Positions 9,169-19,108 of a DNA stretch of 64,000 bases are shown here, piece by piece. The DNA lies in contig OY970367.1 of the NCBI GenBank assembly GCA_963718635.1, positions 992,001 through 1,056,000 on the forward strand, in the 5' to 3' direction. The notes beneath the pieces were generated by a model. That model did no database searches. It had not been told where the DNA came from and saw only the letters and a program-made list of their open reading frames with translations. The position numbers and the translations under genes were made by a program. The stretch's first letter is position 1. The number at the start of each line of letters is the position of its first letter. Source of the DNA: JAIOQJ01 sp963718635 (lineage in GTDB: Bacteria > Planctomycetota > Planctomycetia > Gemmatales > Gemmataceae).

Positions 9169-10317
9169 TTAGTCCGCTAACTTCGTGCCTTTAGCTTCCA
9201 CCCGTGCCGCCCGAATGCGGTTCGACCAGCGATGGCCGAAGCGAGTCAACGGGCGTTCGATGGTGATTGCCAGAACGTAGGCCATCATGACTGTCAGTAG
9301 TACAGCGAGTACATAGGCGCCAATACTCAATTCGATTCTACTGCTTCCCGGCCGAATTACTTTTTGAGCGGCGCTGATGCCGAGTCCATGACACAAATAC
9401 ATGCCGTAAGAGATCCTGCCGATGAAGCCGGCCGGTTTGGACCGCAATAATCTCTGCAGCCAGGAACCGCCTATCAGCACCGATCCGAGCAAAGCAGTCG
9501 CTACTAGACCGTAGATAATCACGACTTCGCGAAAATTCTCTATTACGGAGTTCATGGTGAACTGAATGGTCAGAAAAGCGATTAAGACTGCTAGGTTAGC
9601 TAACGGGGAGCCCAAAATTTGCAGCCTTGCATACCATTTTTGATCGTCCAGCAACAGCGCGAGCAGAGATCCCAACAGTATCTGGCCGTAAGGAAAAAGG
9701 ATGATTTCAAGCCGCCACGCGGCTAGGTTTGGGTCGAGCCGGCCAATACTCTGCGTGGCCATGAATAGCAGAAGCAGCGTGAGGGCGCCCCAACGCCGTA
9801 GGCTCGGCCTTCGAGCCCAGAGAACGAACGCGAGAAAGGGCCAAACCAGGTAATACTTTTCCTCGATTCCAAGCGACCAGGAATAGCCAAACGGAATGGA
9901 CCGTCCATGGGCGACGGCTTCATAGGCGTGCGGAATTTCGGGAAGATAAGTTGCAATCCAGGGAAGGGCAGCGCTGAAGTCGGCACGGCTTGAACTTCCC
10001 CAGTTCGTCCCGTAGATAAGGCAGCAATGCACCAGCAGCAGCAAATAAAAGAGGGGAAAAATGCGGAACGTCCGGCGGACATAAAAGGCTTTGAGTGAAA
10101 CAGCGCCTGCGGTCTCTTCCTCGCGAAGTGCGAGCATGGTAATGAGATAACCGCTCAGGATGAAGAAGACATCCACACCATGCCCGCCCGCCAACCAACT
10201 CCAAACGTGGTGGTCCGACATGTGGGTGGTGATGACCGCTAAAATGCAGACGGCGCGGATTCCATCCAGCTCCGGCAACCATTTCCGGGACCGCGATTGA
10301 GCGAAGTCGAGTGCCAT
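9169..10317 (-). CDS. Acyltransferase 3 family membrane protein (OafA-like)
   Basis: The N-terminus after ATG 10317 reads RKWLPELDGIRAVCILAVITTH, then GGHGVDVFFILSGYLIT and YVRRTFRIFPLFYLLLL, the classic acyltransferase-3 signature with the catalytic His near ITTH. About ten hydrophobic segments follow, plus the family motif WSLGIEEKYYLVWP. These enzymes O-acylate polysaccharides or other envelope glycans. A GGAAG site 8 bases upstream supports ATG 10317 over the longer GTG start at 10344. Substrate unknown. Confidence 0.85.
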   Translation of the reverse strand: MALDFAQSRSRKWLPELDGIRAVCILAVITTHMSDHHVWSWLAGGHGVDVFFILSGYLITMLALREEETAGAVSLKAFYVRRTFRIFPLFYLLLLVHCCLIYGTNWGSSSRADFSAALPWIATYLPEIPHAYEAVAHGRSIPFGYSWSLGIEEKYYLVWPFLAFVLWARRPSLRRWGALTLLLLFMATQSIGRLDPNLAAWRLEIILFPYGQILLGSLLALLLDDQKWYARLQILGSPLANLAVLIAFLTIQFTMNSVIENFREVVIIYGLVATALLGSVLIGGSWLQRLLRSKPAGFIGRISYGMYLCHGLGISAAQKVIRPGSSRIELSIGAYVLAVLLTVMMAYVLAITIERPLTRFGHRWSNRIRAARVEAKGTKLAD

Positions 10318-10461
10318 ACGAGACGCTTCCGCTGTAAATTGCACCGTAAAAGTGCGTTTCGAGACGCGTCTTCACAATCTACGGGAATTCTCCACCTGGT
10401 GACAGCAAGTAATGCAGACGATCAACGATTATGGCAGTAACGAAAAGGCCGCAACAAAATT

Positions 10462-11208
10462 TTAGTTGCTCTTTGGATCGCGCGGCAAGACTTTCACCGC
10501 GCCCTGCTTTTCGGCGGAGCTTAGAATCAACGACTCCTCGGGCGTGACTGCCACGCAAACAACAAATTTCAACGGATTTATTTCTCGACCGCGTGATGAG
10601 GGCGTATCAATCGCAACGATCAACAGATTCTTGAGGACGATACTCGACTGCGTTTTTCCGTCCCCAAGTGTCTTGGTTGAAAGAATATCAACGTGATCGC
10701 CCGGCGCCAGAAAATTGGTTTCGATCGTGCCATCTTGCCTAATCGCGTACTTGTACTTTCCTTCGGGAAGCTTGATCCCGACATCAGCGGTGACGTCGGC
10801 CGCTGAGAAATAGTTGCCTTGCCGCAGTGTGCGGGTCAGCTTTTTGCCTTTCAACTCTTCGGCATCCACGATCACGTCGGGCGGCAAACCCGACTTAGGA
10901 AACTTCATCATTGCCAGGTACGTGTCAAAGTCCTTCTCTTCTAGAATGGTCCCGACCGGAAGCTCCTTTTTGGCGACGACCACTTCGACCCTTTCCTCAA
11001 CCGCGTATCGCTCTGCTGCCTTGTGTTCGTCGACGTTCAACTGGATCAATACATCGAGTATCTTTTCAGCGACAGCTTGACGCGGATCGGGTGAAGGTGC
11101 CGGCGCTGCTACCGCCCGCGTGTCCACGCTCCCGCGACCGGCAAAAAACGAGGCCGCAAAGCCAGCGAAGATGGCGAGCAGCAACAATGTGCAATTGATG
11201 GATTTCAT
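10462..11208 (-). CDS. cpaB: Flp/Tad pilus assembly protein CpaB-like (SAF domain)
   Basis: A signal-anchor (LLLLAIFAGFAASFFAG) is followed by a SAF/RcpC region: VVVAKKELPVGTILEEKDF, a second repeat beginning GKKLTRTLRQGNYFSAADV, then PGDHVDILST and FVVCVAVTPEESLILSSAEKQG, which is the usual CpaB order. Length 248 residues. CpaB is a periplasmic component of the Tad pilus machine. It lies 4.3 kb from the TadG/TadE-like genes on the same strand, but no ATPase or secretin gene is in the window. Confidence 0.8.
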   Translation of the reverse strand: MKSINCTLLLLAIFAGFAASFFAGRGSVDTRAVAAPAPSPDPRQAVAEKILDVLIQLNVDEHKAAERYAVEERVEVVVAKKELPVGTILEEKDFDTYLAMMKFPKSGLPPDVIVDAEELKGKKLTRTLRQGNYFSAADVTADVGIKLPEGKYKYAIRQDGTIETNFLAPGDHVDILSTKTLGDGKTQSSIVLKNLLIVAIDTPSSRGREINPLKFVVCVAVTPEESLILSSAEKQGAVKVLPRDPKSN

Positions 11209-11377
11209 AGGTTCCGATGTGATTGGCTTTCGGCTAATGGCGCATCATCCCTGAGAAATTTAGCTTATATTTTGGAGACATGCAGCGAAGTCGACAAATA
11301 TTACCAAGGACTCATTGCCGTGACGACACACTTCGCTGAGAAAACATTGCAAAATTAGAGCATGCGATCTGTATCAA

Positions 11378-11863
11378 CTACCCATCTCTTTCCCCACCGT
11401 TCTTAAACCAAAACCGTCTTCGATTCTCATCGATCACCGCAATCTCAACACGCAGATACTCTTCCGGCAGGGCTTCCAACACCCGATCGGCCCATTCGAT
11501 CAAACAGACTCCGCCGGCTTCGTAGTATTCGTGAACGCCAAGATCGATAAACTGCTGCGGACCCGTGAGCCGGTAGGCATCGAAGTGATAGATGGGCAGG
11601 CGAGCCGGGTATTCTTGGATGAGAACGAAAGTGGGCGAAGTAACTGCGAGCGGATTGCGAATTTCCAGGCCTTCGGCAATGGCTCGAACGAAGTGCGTCT
11701 TGCCTGCGCCGAGAGGGCCGATAAGGGCGACCACTGCGCCGGGGTACAAAGACTGGCCGAGACGACGGCCAAGCGCCTCCGTCTCGGCCAAGTTGTTTAC
11801 CAATGCGGAATGCGGAATTCGGAATATGGAATTGTCATCCGAGTCTTGGTTTTGATTCCGCAT
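11378..11863 (-). CDS. tsaE: tRNA threonylcarbamoyladenosine biosynthesis protein TsaE
   Basis: ALIGPLGAGKTHFVRAIAEGL is the Walker A motif, followed by SPTFVLIQEYP, YHFDAYRL and CLIEWADRVLEALPEE, the full TsaE signature. TsaE is the ATPase subunit that works with TsaB and TsaD in making t6A37 in tRNAs reading ANN codons. The first 20 or so residues (FRIPHSAL) are encoded by an inverted repeat (11802-11884), so the true start is probably nearer VNNLAETEALG, perhaps a TTG codon there. Follows prfB on the same strand. Confidence 0.9.
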   Translation of the reverse strand: MRNQNQDSDDNSIFRIPHSALVNNLAETEALGRRLGQSLYPGAVVALIGPLGAGKTHFVRAIAEGLEIRNPLAVTSPTFVLIQEYPARLPIYHFDAYRLTGPQQFIDLGVHEYYEAGGVCLIEWADRVLEALPEEYLRVEIAVIDENRRRFWFKNGGERDG

Positions 11864-11884
11864 TCCGAATTCCGCATTCCGAAT
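11802..11884. repeat. Inverted repeat of GGAATTCGGAATGCGG type
   Basis: Left arm 11802-11825 and right arm 11863-11884 are near-complementary (about 20 of 23 positions), separated by about 37 bases. The arms are themselves made of GGAATGC/GGAATTC units. It sits between prfB and tsaE and extends into the annotated 5' end of tsaE. This looks like a dispersed palindromic element rather than a terminator, as there is no T-run. Confidence 0.65.
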
Positions 11885-11891
11885 TTCTTGG

Positions 11892-13017
11892 TCAGGCTGA
11901 TTTTTTCCGTTTGTGCTGCCTTTCCGTTTTCCAGCGCAAGTAGGCGTGCATGAACGGATCGAGAGCGCCTTCGATGACCGCCATCACCTGCGGCGTTTTC
12001 ACGTCGATGCCATCGCGCTCGTCGCGGGCGAGCGTATAAGGCTGAAAGACGTAACTGCGGATTTGGCTGCCGAAGGCGACCTCGCCTTTGGCATCGTAGC
12101 GCTTTTCGACGTCGCCCAGGCGCTTCTGCTCTTCGATGGCGTAGAGTCGCGTCTTGAGCATCTTCAGGCAGTTGTCGTAGTTCTTGTGCTGGCTGCGTTC
12201 CGTTCGGCTTTCCGCGCGTACGCCTGTAGGCAAATGGATCAAGCGCACACCCGATTGGGTCTTGTTCTGGTGCTGGCCGCCAGGTCCGCCGGAACAGAAC
12301 GTCTGCTTTTCAATGTCGTCGTCTTTTAGATCGATCTCGATGGTCTCATCGATTTCGGGGAGCACATCGACCGCGGCGAAAGAGGTTTGCCGAGTGTCGC
12401 CGCCGCCGAAGGGACTGATGCGCACCAGACGATGGACGCCGATTTCACTCTGCATGTAACCATAAGCGTAGTCGCCGACGATCCGGAAAGTCGCGCTTTG
12501 TACGCCTGCTTCCTCATTGGGCGCAATGTCCTGAATCTCCACGGTAAAGCCGTGATTTTGAGCCCACTTCGTGTACATGCGCAGCATGATCTCGGCCCAG
12601 TCACAGGCATCGGTGCCGCCTGCCCCCGGCTTGATCGAAACAATGGCGTTGTTGCCGTCGTGCCGGCCGCTCATCATCGCTTGCAATTCGAACCGGTCGT
12701 AGAGTGTTGAAACTTTATCGACTTCCGCCTGCATGTCATCTTCGAGCGAAGGCTCTTCTTCCGCTAATTCCGCCAAGGCGCCAAGGTCGCCAATGGCCGA
12801 CTGCAATTCGTCGTAAGGCTTCAGCAGCGCGTTAAGCGGCTTGAGCGCCTGAATTGTTTTTTGAGCGTTCTCTTGGTTGTCCCAGAAGTTCGGCTCGCCC
12901 ATCTTATTCGTTAGCCGGTCGCGTTCAGACTGTTTTCCGGCAATGTCAAAGAGAGTCCCGTAGCTGGGTCAGACGGCCGCACAAGTCGTCGGTACGACGG
13001 CGTAATTCAGGATTCAT
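11892..13017 (-). CDS. prfB: Peptide chain release factor 2 (with programmed +1 frameshift)
   Basis: A short leader frame from ATG 13017 (MNPELRRRTDDLCGRLTQLRD-SL) ends in TGA at 12946-12948. After a +1 shift it continues DIAGKQSERDR and the main body. The main frame has the RF2 tripeptide SPF (RISPFGGGDTRQTSF) and the catalytic GGQ (CSGGPGGQHQNKT). RF2 releases peptides at UAA and UGA. Total length and domain order are normal. tsaE follows on the same strand. Confidence 0.95.
12945..12951 (-). promoter_or_regulatory. prfB: prfB programmed +1 frameshift site CTTTGAC
   Basis: On the minus strand the sequence GGGACTCTCTTTGAC contains the slippery CTT followed by in-frame TGA and C. This is the conserved autoregulatory heptamer of bacterial prfB, with a weak Shine-Dalgarno-like GGGA a few bases upstream. 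Low RF2 stalls termination at the UGA and favours slippage, so RF2 controls its own level. Confidence 0.9.
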
Positions 13018-13109
13018 ATGCTTCCTTTATGTCTGGGCGAGTGCGATACCCTAAACCGCCTAGCATATCACAAAAGATCGATGAAACAATTCGAGTTCGG
13101 GAGTTCATC

Positions 13110-13844
13110 ATGGGCAAGCTGAACAATAAAGTCGCCCTCATCACCGGGGGCGGCAGCGGCGTGGGCCTGGCAACGGCTCAGTTGTTCTTGAGCGAATGCG
13201 CCAAGGTCGTTGTTGCTGGCCGCAACGCGGAGAAGCTCAAAAGCGCTGTTGCCAAGATCAGCGGTGGCGAAGGGATTTTGATCGTGCCAACTGACGTGAC
13301 GGATCACGCCCAAGTTGCCTCTCTGGTCGCCAAAGCGACAAGCCATTTCGGCCGAGTCGATATCCTGGTCAACTGTGCCGGCACGAATATCAAGGCTCGG
13401 CGGATGCGCGAATTGACCGTCGAAAGCTGGAACGATCTCATCCGAACCAATCTCGATGGCGCCTTTTACTGCATCAAGGAAGTGTTGCCGCAAATGTTGG
13501 AACGAAAGGATGGCGTCATCATCAACATCAATTCCGTTTCGGGAAAGCGTGCGTACCCGTTGGCGGGGGCCGGCTACGCCGCGGGAAAGTTCGGGTTGCA
13601 CGCGCTAGCTGGCTGTCTAGCCAACGAAGAGATGGAAAGCGGCATCCGCGTCAGCAGCATTTATCCCGGCGAAATCGATACACCGATTCTTTCCGCCCGA
13701 CCGACGCCCGTAACCGAGGAACAACGAGCGAAGATACTCAAAGCGGAAGACGTGGCGAATGCAATCTTATTCGTTGCCACTCTTCCGACTCATGTTTCCG
13801 TGCCGGAGTTGATTATCAAGCCGACTGCTCAAGGTTACTTTTGA
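13110..13844 (+). CDS. Short-chain dehydrogenase/reductase
   Basis: ATG 13110 begins MGKLNNKVALITGGGSGVGL, the TGxxxGxG cofactor motif. NCAGTN, then the catalytic Ser (ININSVSG) and YxxxK (GYAAGKFG) follow. Length 244 residues is standard for classical SDRs. It is an NAD(P)-dependent oxidoreductase of unknown substrate. Transcribed divergently from prfB and convergent with the next gene. Confidence 0.88.
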   Translation: MGKLNNKVALITGGGSGVGLATAQLFLSECAKVVVAGRNAEKLKSAVAKISGGEGILIVPTDVTDHAQVASLVAKATSHFGRVDILVNCAGTNIKARRMRELTVESWNDLIRTNLDGAFYCIKEVLPQMLERKDGVIININSVSGKRAYPLAGAGYAAGKFGLHALAGCLANEEMESGIRVSSIYPGEIDTPILSARPTPVTEEQRAKILKAEDVANAILFVATLPTHVSVPELIIKPTAQGYF

Positions 13845-13854
13845 TCGAGCAATC

Positions 13855-14388
13855 TTATTTTTCACGCATCAGTGCGTCGATCTTTTCGCCGATGATTAAG
13901 TCGCCGCGAAAACGGCGATAGACCAACTGTCCATCCCACGAGTAACGCAGGTTCCCTTTTTTGTCGATCAGGAACATCGTCGGCACACGCTCTACCTTCC
14001 AAGCTTTCAACGTCAGGTCGGTACTGTCCACAGCGGTTGGGAAAAACTTCTCTTGTTCTTTCGCCTTCTTCTCGATCGTGGCAAATTCAAGGCTATTCTC
14101 AGGGTCTGGCCCATGTACACCGACGATTTTGAGATTGGCCGGAAGATACTTGCCCAGCCATTCTTCGTAGACTTTGAAGTTAGCTTCGCTGACGCCTGAG
14201 TCCGCTTGCCAGAAATGGACGATGACAACTTTGCCCCTCAAATCTTCCATGCGCAGGGGCTTGCCCGTGCCGATCCATTTGGCGGCCGCGGGGAGCTCGG
14301 GCGATAGCCCTCGTCGGGTGACGAGTTCCTGAGCGGGAGCTCCTTGAGCCACGACTAGCATTGCGAATATTGTTAAAAGGCGCTGCAT
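13855..14388 (-). CDS. Secreted redoxin/TlpA-like protein without the CxxC motif
   Basis: A signal peptide (LLTIFAMLVVAQGAPAQ) is followed by a thioredoxin-like domain: LRGKVVIVHFWQADSGVSEANF, KIVGVHGP, WKVERVPTMFLIDKKGN. In TlpA/ResA proteins the segment after FW carries WCxxC; here it is QADSGVSEAN, so both redox cysteines are absent, while the cis-proline (VPTMFLID) remains. It is likely a non-redox binding or structural homologue in the periplasm. It is 33 bases downstream of the protease gene. Confidence 0.7.
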   Translation of the reverse strand: MQRLLTIFAMLVVAQGAPAQELVTRRGLSPELPAAAKWIGTGKPLRMEDLRGKVVIVHFWQADSGVSEANFKVYEEWLGKYLPANLKIVGVHGPDPENSLEFATIEKKAKEQEKFFPTAVDSTDLTLKAWKVERVPTMFLIDKKGNLRYSWDGQLVYRRFRGDLIIGEKIDALMREK

Positions 14389-14421
14389 TTTTTTCTCCAG
14401 CAGAGTTTGAGCATTTGAAGG

Positions 14422-15423
14422 CTACTTGCACCATAATGTAAATGAACGTATCGAAGGAACGAGCCGAACGGCCCGCTGGAAATCGTCTTGGGCTTCACTA
14501 TTTCGGCCTTGGCCGCGCAGCACTTTCCCTCGAACAAACAACACCCATGGATCGCCGGCGTCCCAGCCGATCGCTTGATTGGCATGTTGCTTCGCAGCTT
14601 TGGTATCACCATCTGCTAATTTTTTCAAAGCCAATTCTCCGTGTGCACGGGCAATGAATCGACGCATGGTCTCGGAACCGACGGCGTAGATAGCTGAGCC
14701 ATCGGGCTTTGCGGTAGCGATGACGAGTCCGACTACTTCACCGCGAGTGTTGAAAACCGGGCCGCCGCTGAAGCCGGTGCTTAGTGGTTCTTCCATTGAG
14801 GCTTCAAACACGGCAGCCGCGATCCGCTGCCCGCTGGTGTAAGTCCATTCGCGATATTGATGATTAGTGACCTGTCCGCGCTCCACCTGCCACATCGCGT
14901 TCCGCGTGGTCGGGTTGCCGAGGGCGGCGATCGGCTCATTGATCTCGCCGGTCAGCTTACCGAAGGTGACCGCAGCGGGATTGACCAATTCAGGAACTTC
15001 AACCAGGGCCAAATCCTGTGCTGAATCGTACCACACGAGCCGCGACTTGGCCGATTTGCCCTTGAAATAAAGATTGAGATAAATGCTCGGCGCCACTTCG
15101 CATTTGTCGCGCGTCCATGAAGGAGAGAGCACACCTGGTTCTTGAATCTCCGACCAGAAATGCCATGCGGTTAATACCCAGCGTCGCTCGGCATCAACGA
15201 TGAAGCCTGTCGCTTGCAGCGTACCACCCGACTGGCGACCGAAGAGGGCTACGCACGATGTAAGCTGCTTGGCCGTCGGCTCAAGTTTTAGCCGGGGAGC
15301 GGGAATGGGAGTTGTGTCTGTGGCGGGCTGGTCGAGTGGGACCGGTACTAACGGCGTTTCATCCGTACGCGCAGCGCCTCCGCTTATCAGCAACGATAAT
15401 GCGATCGCTTGAAGCGATCGCAT
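14422..15423 (-). CDS. Secreted trypsin-like serine protease with C-terminal TPR-like region
   Basis: Start taken at ATG 15423 (MRSLQAIALSLLISGGAA), which gives a good signal peptide. Catalytic triad candidates are His in LTAWHFW, Asp in DSAQDLALVEV and Ser in STGFSGGPVF, the S1/DegP-type layout. No PDZ domain is visible. The C-terminal 70 residues (GDTKAAKQHANQAIGWDAGDPW, NSEAQDDFQRAVRLVP) look like two TPR helices. Probably a periplasmic protease. The start codon lies inside a perfect palindrome (15396-15428) that could limit initiation. Confidence 0.75.
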   Translation of the reverse strand: MRSLQAIALSLLISGGAARTDETPLVPVPLDQPATDTTPIPAPRLKLEPTAKQLTSCVALFGRQSGGTLQATGFIVDAERRWVLTAWHFWSEIQEPGVLSPSWTRDKCEVAPSIYLNLYFKGKSAKSRLVWYDSAQDLALVEVPELVNPAAVTFGKLTGEINEPIAALGNPTTRNAMWQVERGQVTNHQYREWTYTSGQRIAAAVFEASMEEPLSTGFSGGPVFNTRGEVVGLVIATAKPDGSAIYAVGSETMRRFIARAHGELALKKLADGDTKAAKQHANQAIGWDAGDPWVLFVRGKVLRGQGRNSEAQDDFQRAVRLVPSIRSFTLWCK

Positions 15424-15428
15424 TATCG
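15396..15428. repeat. Perfect palindrome with two GCGATCGC cores over a start codon
   Basis: Two 16-base arms (GATAATGCGATCGCTT and its exact complement) are separated by a single base. Each arm carries GCGATCGC. On the minus strand the palindrome contains the ATG and first ten codons of the serine protease gene, so the mRNA could fold over its own start. Confidence 0.8.
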
Positions 15429-15496
15429 AATTATTGACAAAATCAATCATTTGAAAAACCGGGCAATCCGCGACCCAATGAACAGGATTCTTGTTA

Positions 15497-15531
15497 GCAC
15501 AGCGTGCAAGTATTGAGCTTGCACGCTGTGC
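15497..15531. terminator. Hairpin after the VWA gene, possible terminator
   Basis: Perfect 14-base arms (GCACAGCGTGCAAG and its complement) with a 7-base loop, beginning 14 bases after the minus-strand stop of the TadG/VWA gene. There is no clear U-run, so it may be Rho-assisted or only 3'-end protecting. Confidence 0.5.
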
Positions 15532-15544
15532 CGAAAAGAGCCGC

Positions 15545-18500
15545 CTAACGGATCAGTACAACACCGACCGTATCTTGCATGCATTTGCTGAATGCAGCCT
15601 GCAAGGCGGGCTTACGACTTGTCAGTGGATTGCCGCTGCCGTCATCCCAGACAGACTGGTTGATGATCATACTTGGATCGAGGGCGGCGCTGGCGGTGGC
15701 TTGGGTTCCACCGCGCCACTGCATGTACTGCAACAGCCCCAATGCTTGAGTTTGCGCAGGACTGTTGTTGCCCGTGTTGAACAGCGTGCCGAAAGCGATG
15801 GTGTGAATGGTCACTGGCGTTCGCGTGGTGGCGAAGCCAGGCCCGATTCCCGTGGTCTTATTGATCGGATCGTAGCCATCGTTGCGATTGGTGATCAAGT
15901 CGGCCATCTGCTCCGTCTGGGTAACTGCCGTGGTAGCCGGCCCAGACACGAAATCAGGATACTCCGGCGTGCCGGTGTTCGTCCAACGAACCTTGAAGTA
16001 GGAGTTATTGGCGCCGTTTGATCCGGAAGCCGAGTTAAAGATCGAGCCGACGACGCCGGGCGAGTTGGGACTTGTAGCCGTTGCCGATGCAACGCCATCC
16101 GTTTCAAAGATAACGACTTTCTTAGCGCCCAATCGCCCTAAGCCGCCTGCCATTCCGTAGTCGGTCGCAGTGCTTCCTGCGAAAGTTAGGCTGTTCGAAT
16201 CGCCGCTAAACTGGTTGTACGCAAGCATCATCGACATTGGGCTGCAAGTTCCTTGCACCGATCGGGGCACGGAGGCCATGGCGCCCGCACATGGCGTACT
16301 CGTATTCGCAACGTAGTCGTACGGAGTAATTTCCACACCATTATCGATTACGTATTGGGGAAACCACAACGAATTAATCATGCGATTGTAGTCTTTGCTC
16401 AAGGGCGCCCGCACTGCGTTATAGTAGCCCTTCGTCGTATTCTGCACCAATAAGGGACCGAGAACCCAACAACGCTCAGTGCGTCATTCGGATGGTTGTT
16501 GCGCACGTCGCCCAGCGCCGTCTGCACACCCGTTTTCAATTGCCAAAGCGGCGCCTCGTGGCAAGTGCCCGGCCACCAGAACTGTTGCGTGTTGAAGTTG
16601 CCCAGGAAATCGATCATGCTCAACGGTCCGAACCAATACTTCATGATCGGTCGGGCCGGGTTGTCGCGATAGTCCATATACCGCGTATCCTGCAAGGTGA
16701 AATTTGCCACTGAGCTCAACGTATAGGCATTGTTCGAAAAATCATAACGTCGTGTTGTAAAGGTCATTGTCGTGGGCTTAGCGCTGATGTACACGTTGCC
16801 GGACGGCGTTGTGAGCGGGAAAGGATTTCCGGCCGTCGGGGCCGCCGACGAAGGATATTCATCGTCGCCAAAACCGGTGTACTTGGTAATCACATTCCAG
16901 CCGCCGCTGGCAATCTGTTGGAAGCCGAATACGTAATCGATGTATTCTTTCCAGAATCGCATATCCCGCTGGTCCTGCGTGGTAACAGGCATGTTGCCGC
17001 TGGGGGCCGTGATCGTCGTCGGGATCGAAGCGTAATAGAGAATTCCACCCGCTCTCAACTGGGTTGGGAATGGGTTAGGACCGGTAGTAGTAAGCCAATT
17101 CAGGACGGCATCATAGTTGATGTAGTAGGTGTACGATCCGTATGGAGTTTGTGGGAAAGGGTTGGCCACCGTGGCATGGCCGACGTTGCCTGGATCTGTA
17201 TCGACGTTCGTAGTCGCGATAAAGTCTTTGCCAAAGGTCTTGCTGCCATAAGTCTCATTGACGGTGTCGTTGCCGGAAGCAATGTCGTTCGATTTCGAGT
17301 AAGTCTGCGGCAGGGTCGTAGTCGTTCCCGGAGTTTTTAACGTCCCATTCGCGTTCCACAGGACGTTATTGTGAACTAAGCCGCCGACCGTTGCATACGA
17401 GAGTGGTGAAGGAGGCGTTACAACTCCGGTCGTGCTTCCCGATGTGCTCGAACTGTTAGAACCGGTGCTGGAGCTGCTCGTGCTGCTTGTCGCACTCGTG
17501 CTGCTCGTCGCACTGGTGCTAGACGTTGCTGCAGTACCCGTTGTCTTCCCGGTCGTGCTGCTGGTCGTGCTCGTGGTGCTCGTGCCCGTCGTGGTAGTGG
17601 CCGGATTGACCGGAACACTCGGAACGCTAGGAAGCCCCGCCGCCTGGAACTGCATGATGAAGAAACGTTGGCGCCAATCTTTGGCGTCGTTGTTGGCGGC
17701 GGTGTTGCCCGCCGTTGTCGGCCCGCGCGGGTCAGGCGGCCAGATGAAGAAGGTCTTGCCCCAGTATCCCGGACCGGCAGTGTAGCCTTTGAAATTCGAG
17801 TAGCCGTTGGTCTCGAAGGTCGTGTCTTTGGCGACGGTGCGATCGGCCGGGGCGCCTGTCACATTGCCGCCGCTGCCAGCGGGCACCTTCACGTAATTGA
17901 CGTCCGGAGTGGTAGCACTGCCATAGAGCGCTTTCAGATTCGGCACGTGGCCGCTGCCCGCTTGCATCTTTCCATAAGACGCGTTCCAAGGGGCGGAGTT
18001 CAACTGATACTTCCAGATATTAGCGGTCGTGATTCCGCTCGAACCGCCGTTGGTTCCGCCGTCGGATGATTGGCTCAGAGCCGAGCCGCCCTGATCCAGA
18101 AAGGCTAAGTAGGAGTTGTTGAATGCTTCGTTGTAATTGCGGGCAGGAAAGGCGGTCGTGCTGCCGCCTGTTTTGAGAAACAGATACTGGTCGCCGGCCG
18201 GACTGGTCGTGTAACTTGCAGGCCAGGATGAAAACGCTGGCGTTTGATCAAACGCGGTAGTGCCTGCATAGAAGTCTTGAGCAAGCGGATTGTTGCCGCC
18301 GATTCCCGTGGCGCTCAAGTTCGAAAAGCCGACGAACTCGCCGGAATTGGTTTGGAACGAGGTAACACCGTCGGCCTGCAATCCGAACGCAGTCGTATTG
18401 CTATAGGGTCCGAATTGCGGGAAGAGCGTATCGGTGCTGCGCGAAGTCGTACGAGCGGCGATCTGATAATTTCCACTGGCGTCGATGTAAGTCAACGGCG

Positions 18501-19071
18501 TGGCCAATTGGCTATCCAGACGCATGGAGCCTGAGAAGTCGATAATGATCGCGATGTCTCGAGGGCGGTGAGCGGCCGTCGAGGTGGCGCCGACGTTCAT
18601 CGAATTCATGCCGAAAATGCGAGCGAAATAGGTGGCTGGCGTCGTATTCACCGTGCAAGTCACCAACGACGGCGGATCGCTCGGGCTGTCCACTGATCCA
18701 GCATCCGATGGATAGGCGACAAAACGCCCGGTCGATCGGTTGTAATAGTATTTTCCCAATGCCAGCGTCAGCTGTCCGGCTGTAATTGAAGTGCCCAGCA
18801 CTTTGTTGTTGGTTGCTGCGGTGGTCGCATTGGGCAAGGCATTCGCTTGATTGTAGTTGGTGGCGGGATCGCCCGTGAGCGTGCGTGTGCCAGCAAGTGC
18901 AGCCGCATCCGAGGCGTTCTGGCACTGGTCTCGAGCCACCATCATCAGGCCGATATCAACCGCCAAAGCGACGAAACTCATCAGTCCGACGAGGCTGATC
19001 GTCACCAGCGGCAATACGGCGCCCGAACGCGGAGCGCCCGGTGAAACCCGTTGATTGCTTGTCTGAATCAT
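15545..19071 (-). CDS. TadG-like protein with von Willebrand factor A domain, frame broken near 16455
   Basis: The N-terminus (SGAVLPLVTISLVGLMSFVALAVD, then DQCQNASDAAALAGTRTL) is the TadG/pseudopilin-like anchor with DAAALAG. A VWA MIDAS motif DFSGSM lies at residues 178-183. A Ser/Thr/Gly low-complexity linker follows near residues 505-560, and a second VWA part contains KKVVIFETDG. The frames meet around 16449-16462 and fit one lost base. The joined length is about 1,175 residues. Likely a cell-surface or pilus-associated protein. It precedes a 3' hairpin and follows two TadE-like genes on the same strand. Confidence 0.8.
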
Positions 19072-19108
19072 GTTTGTCTCTCTCCGACGGAATTCCGAGA
19101 AGTCCTAA

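Noticed and set aside
17418..17620. Arg/Ala/Pro-rich frame suggesting a separate protein
   Set aside because: It is another reading of the Ser/Thr/Gly linker of the VWA gene, a repetitive region that is open in several frames.
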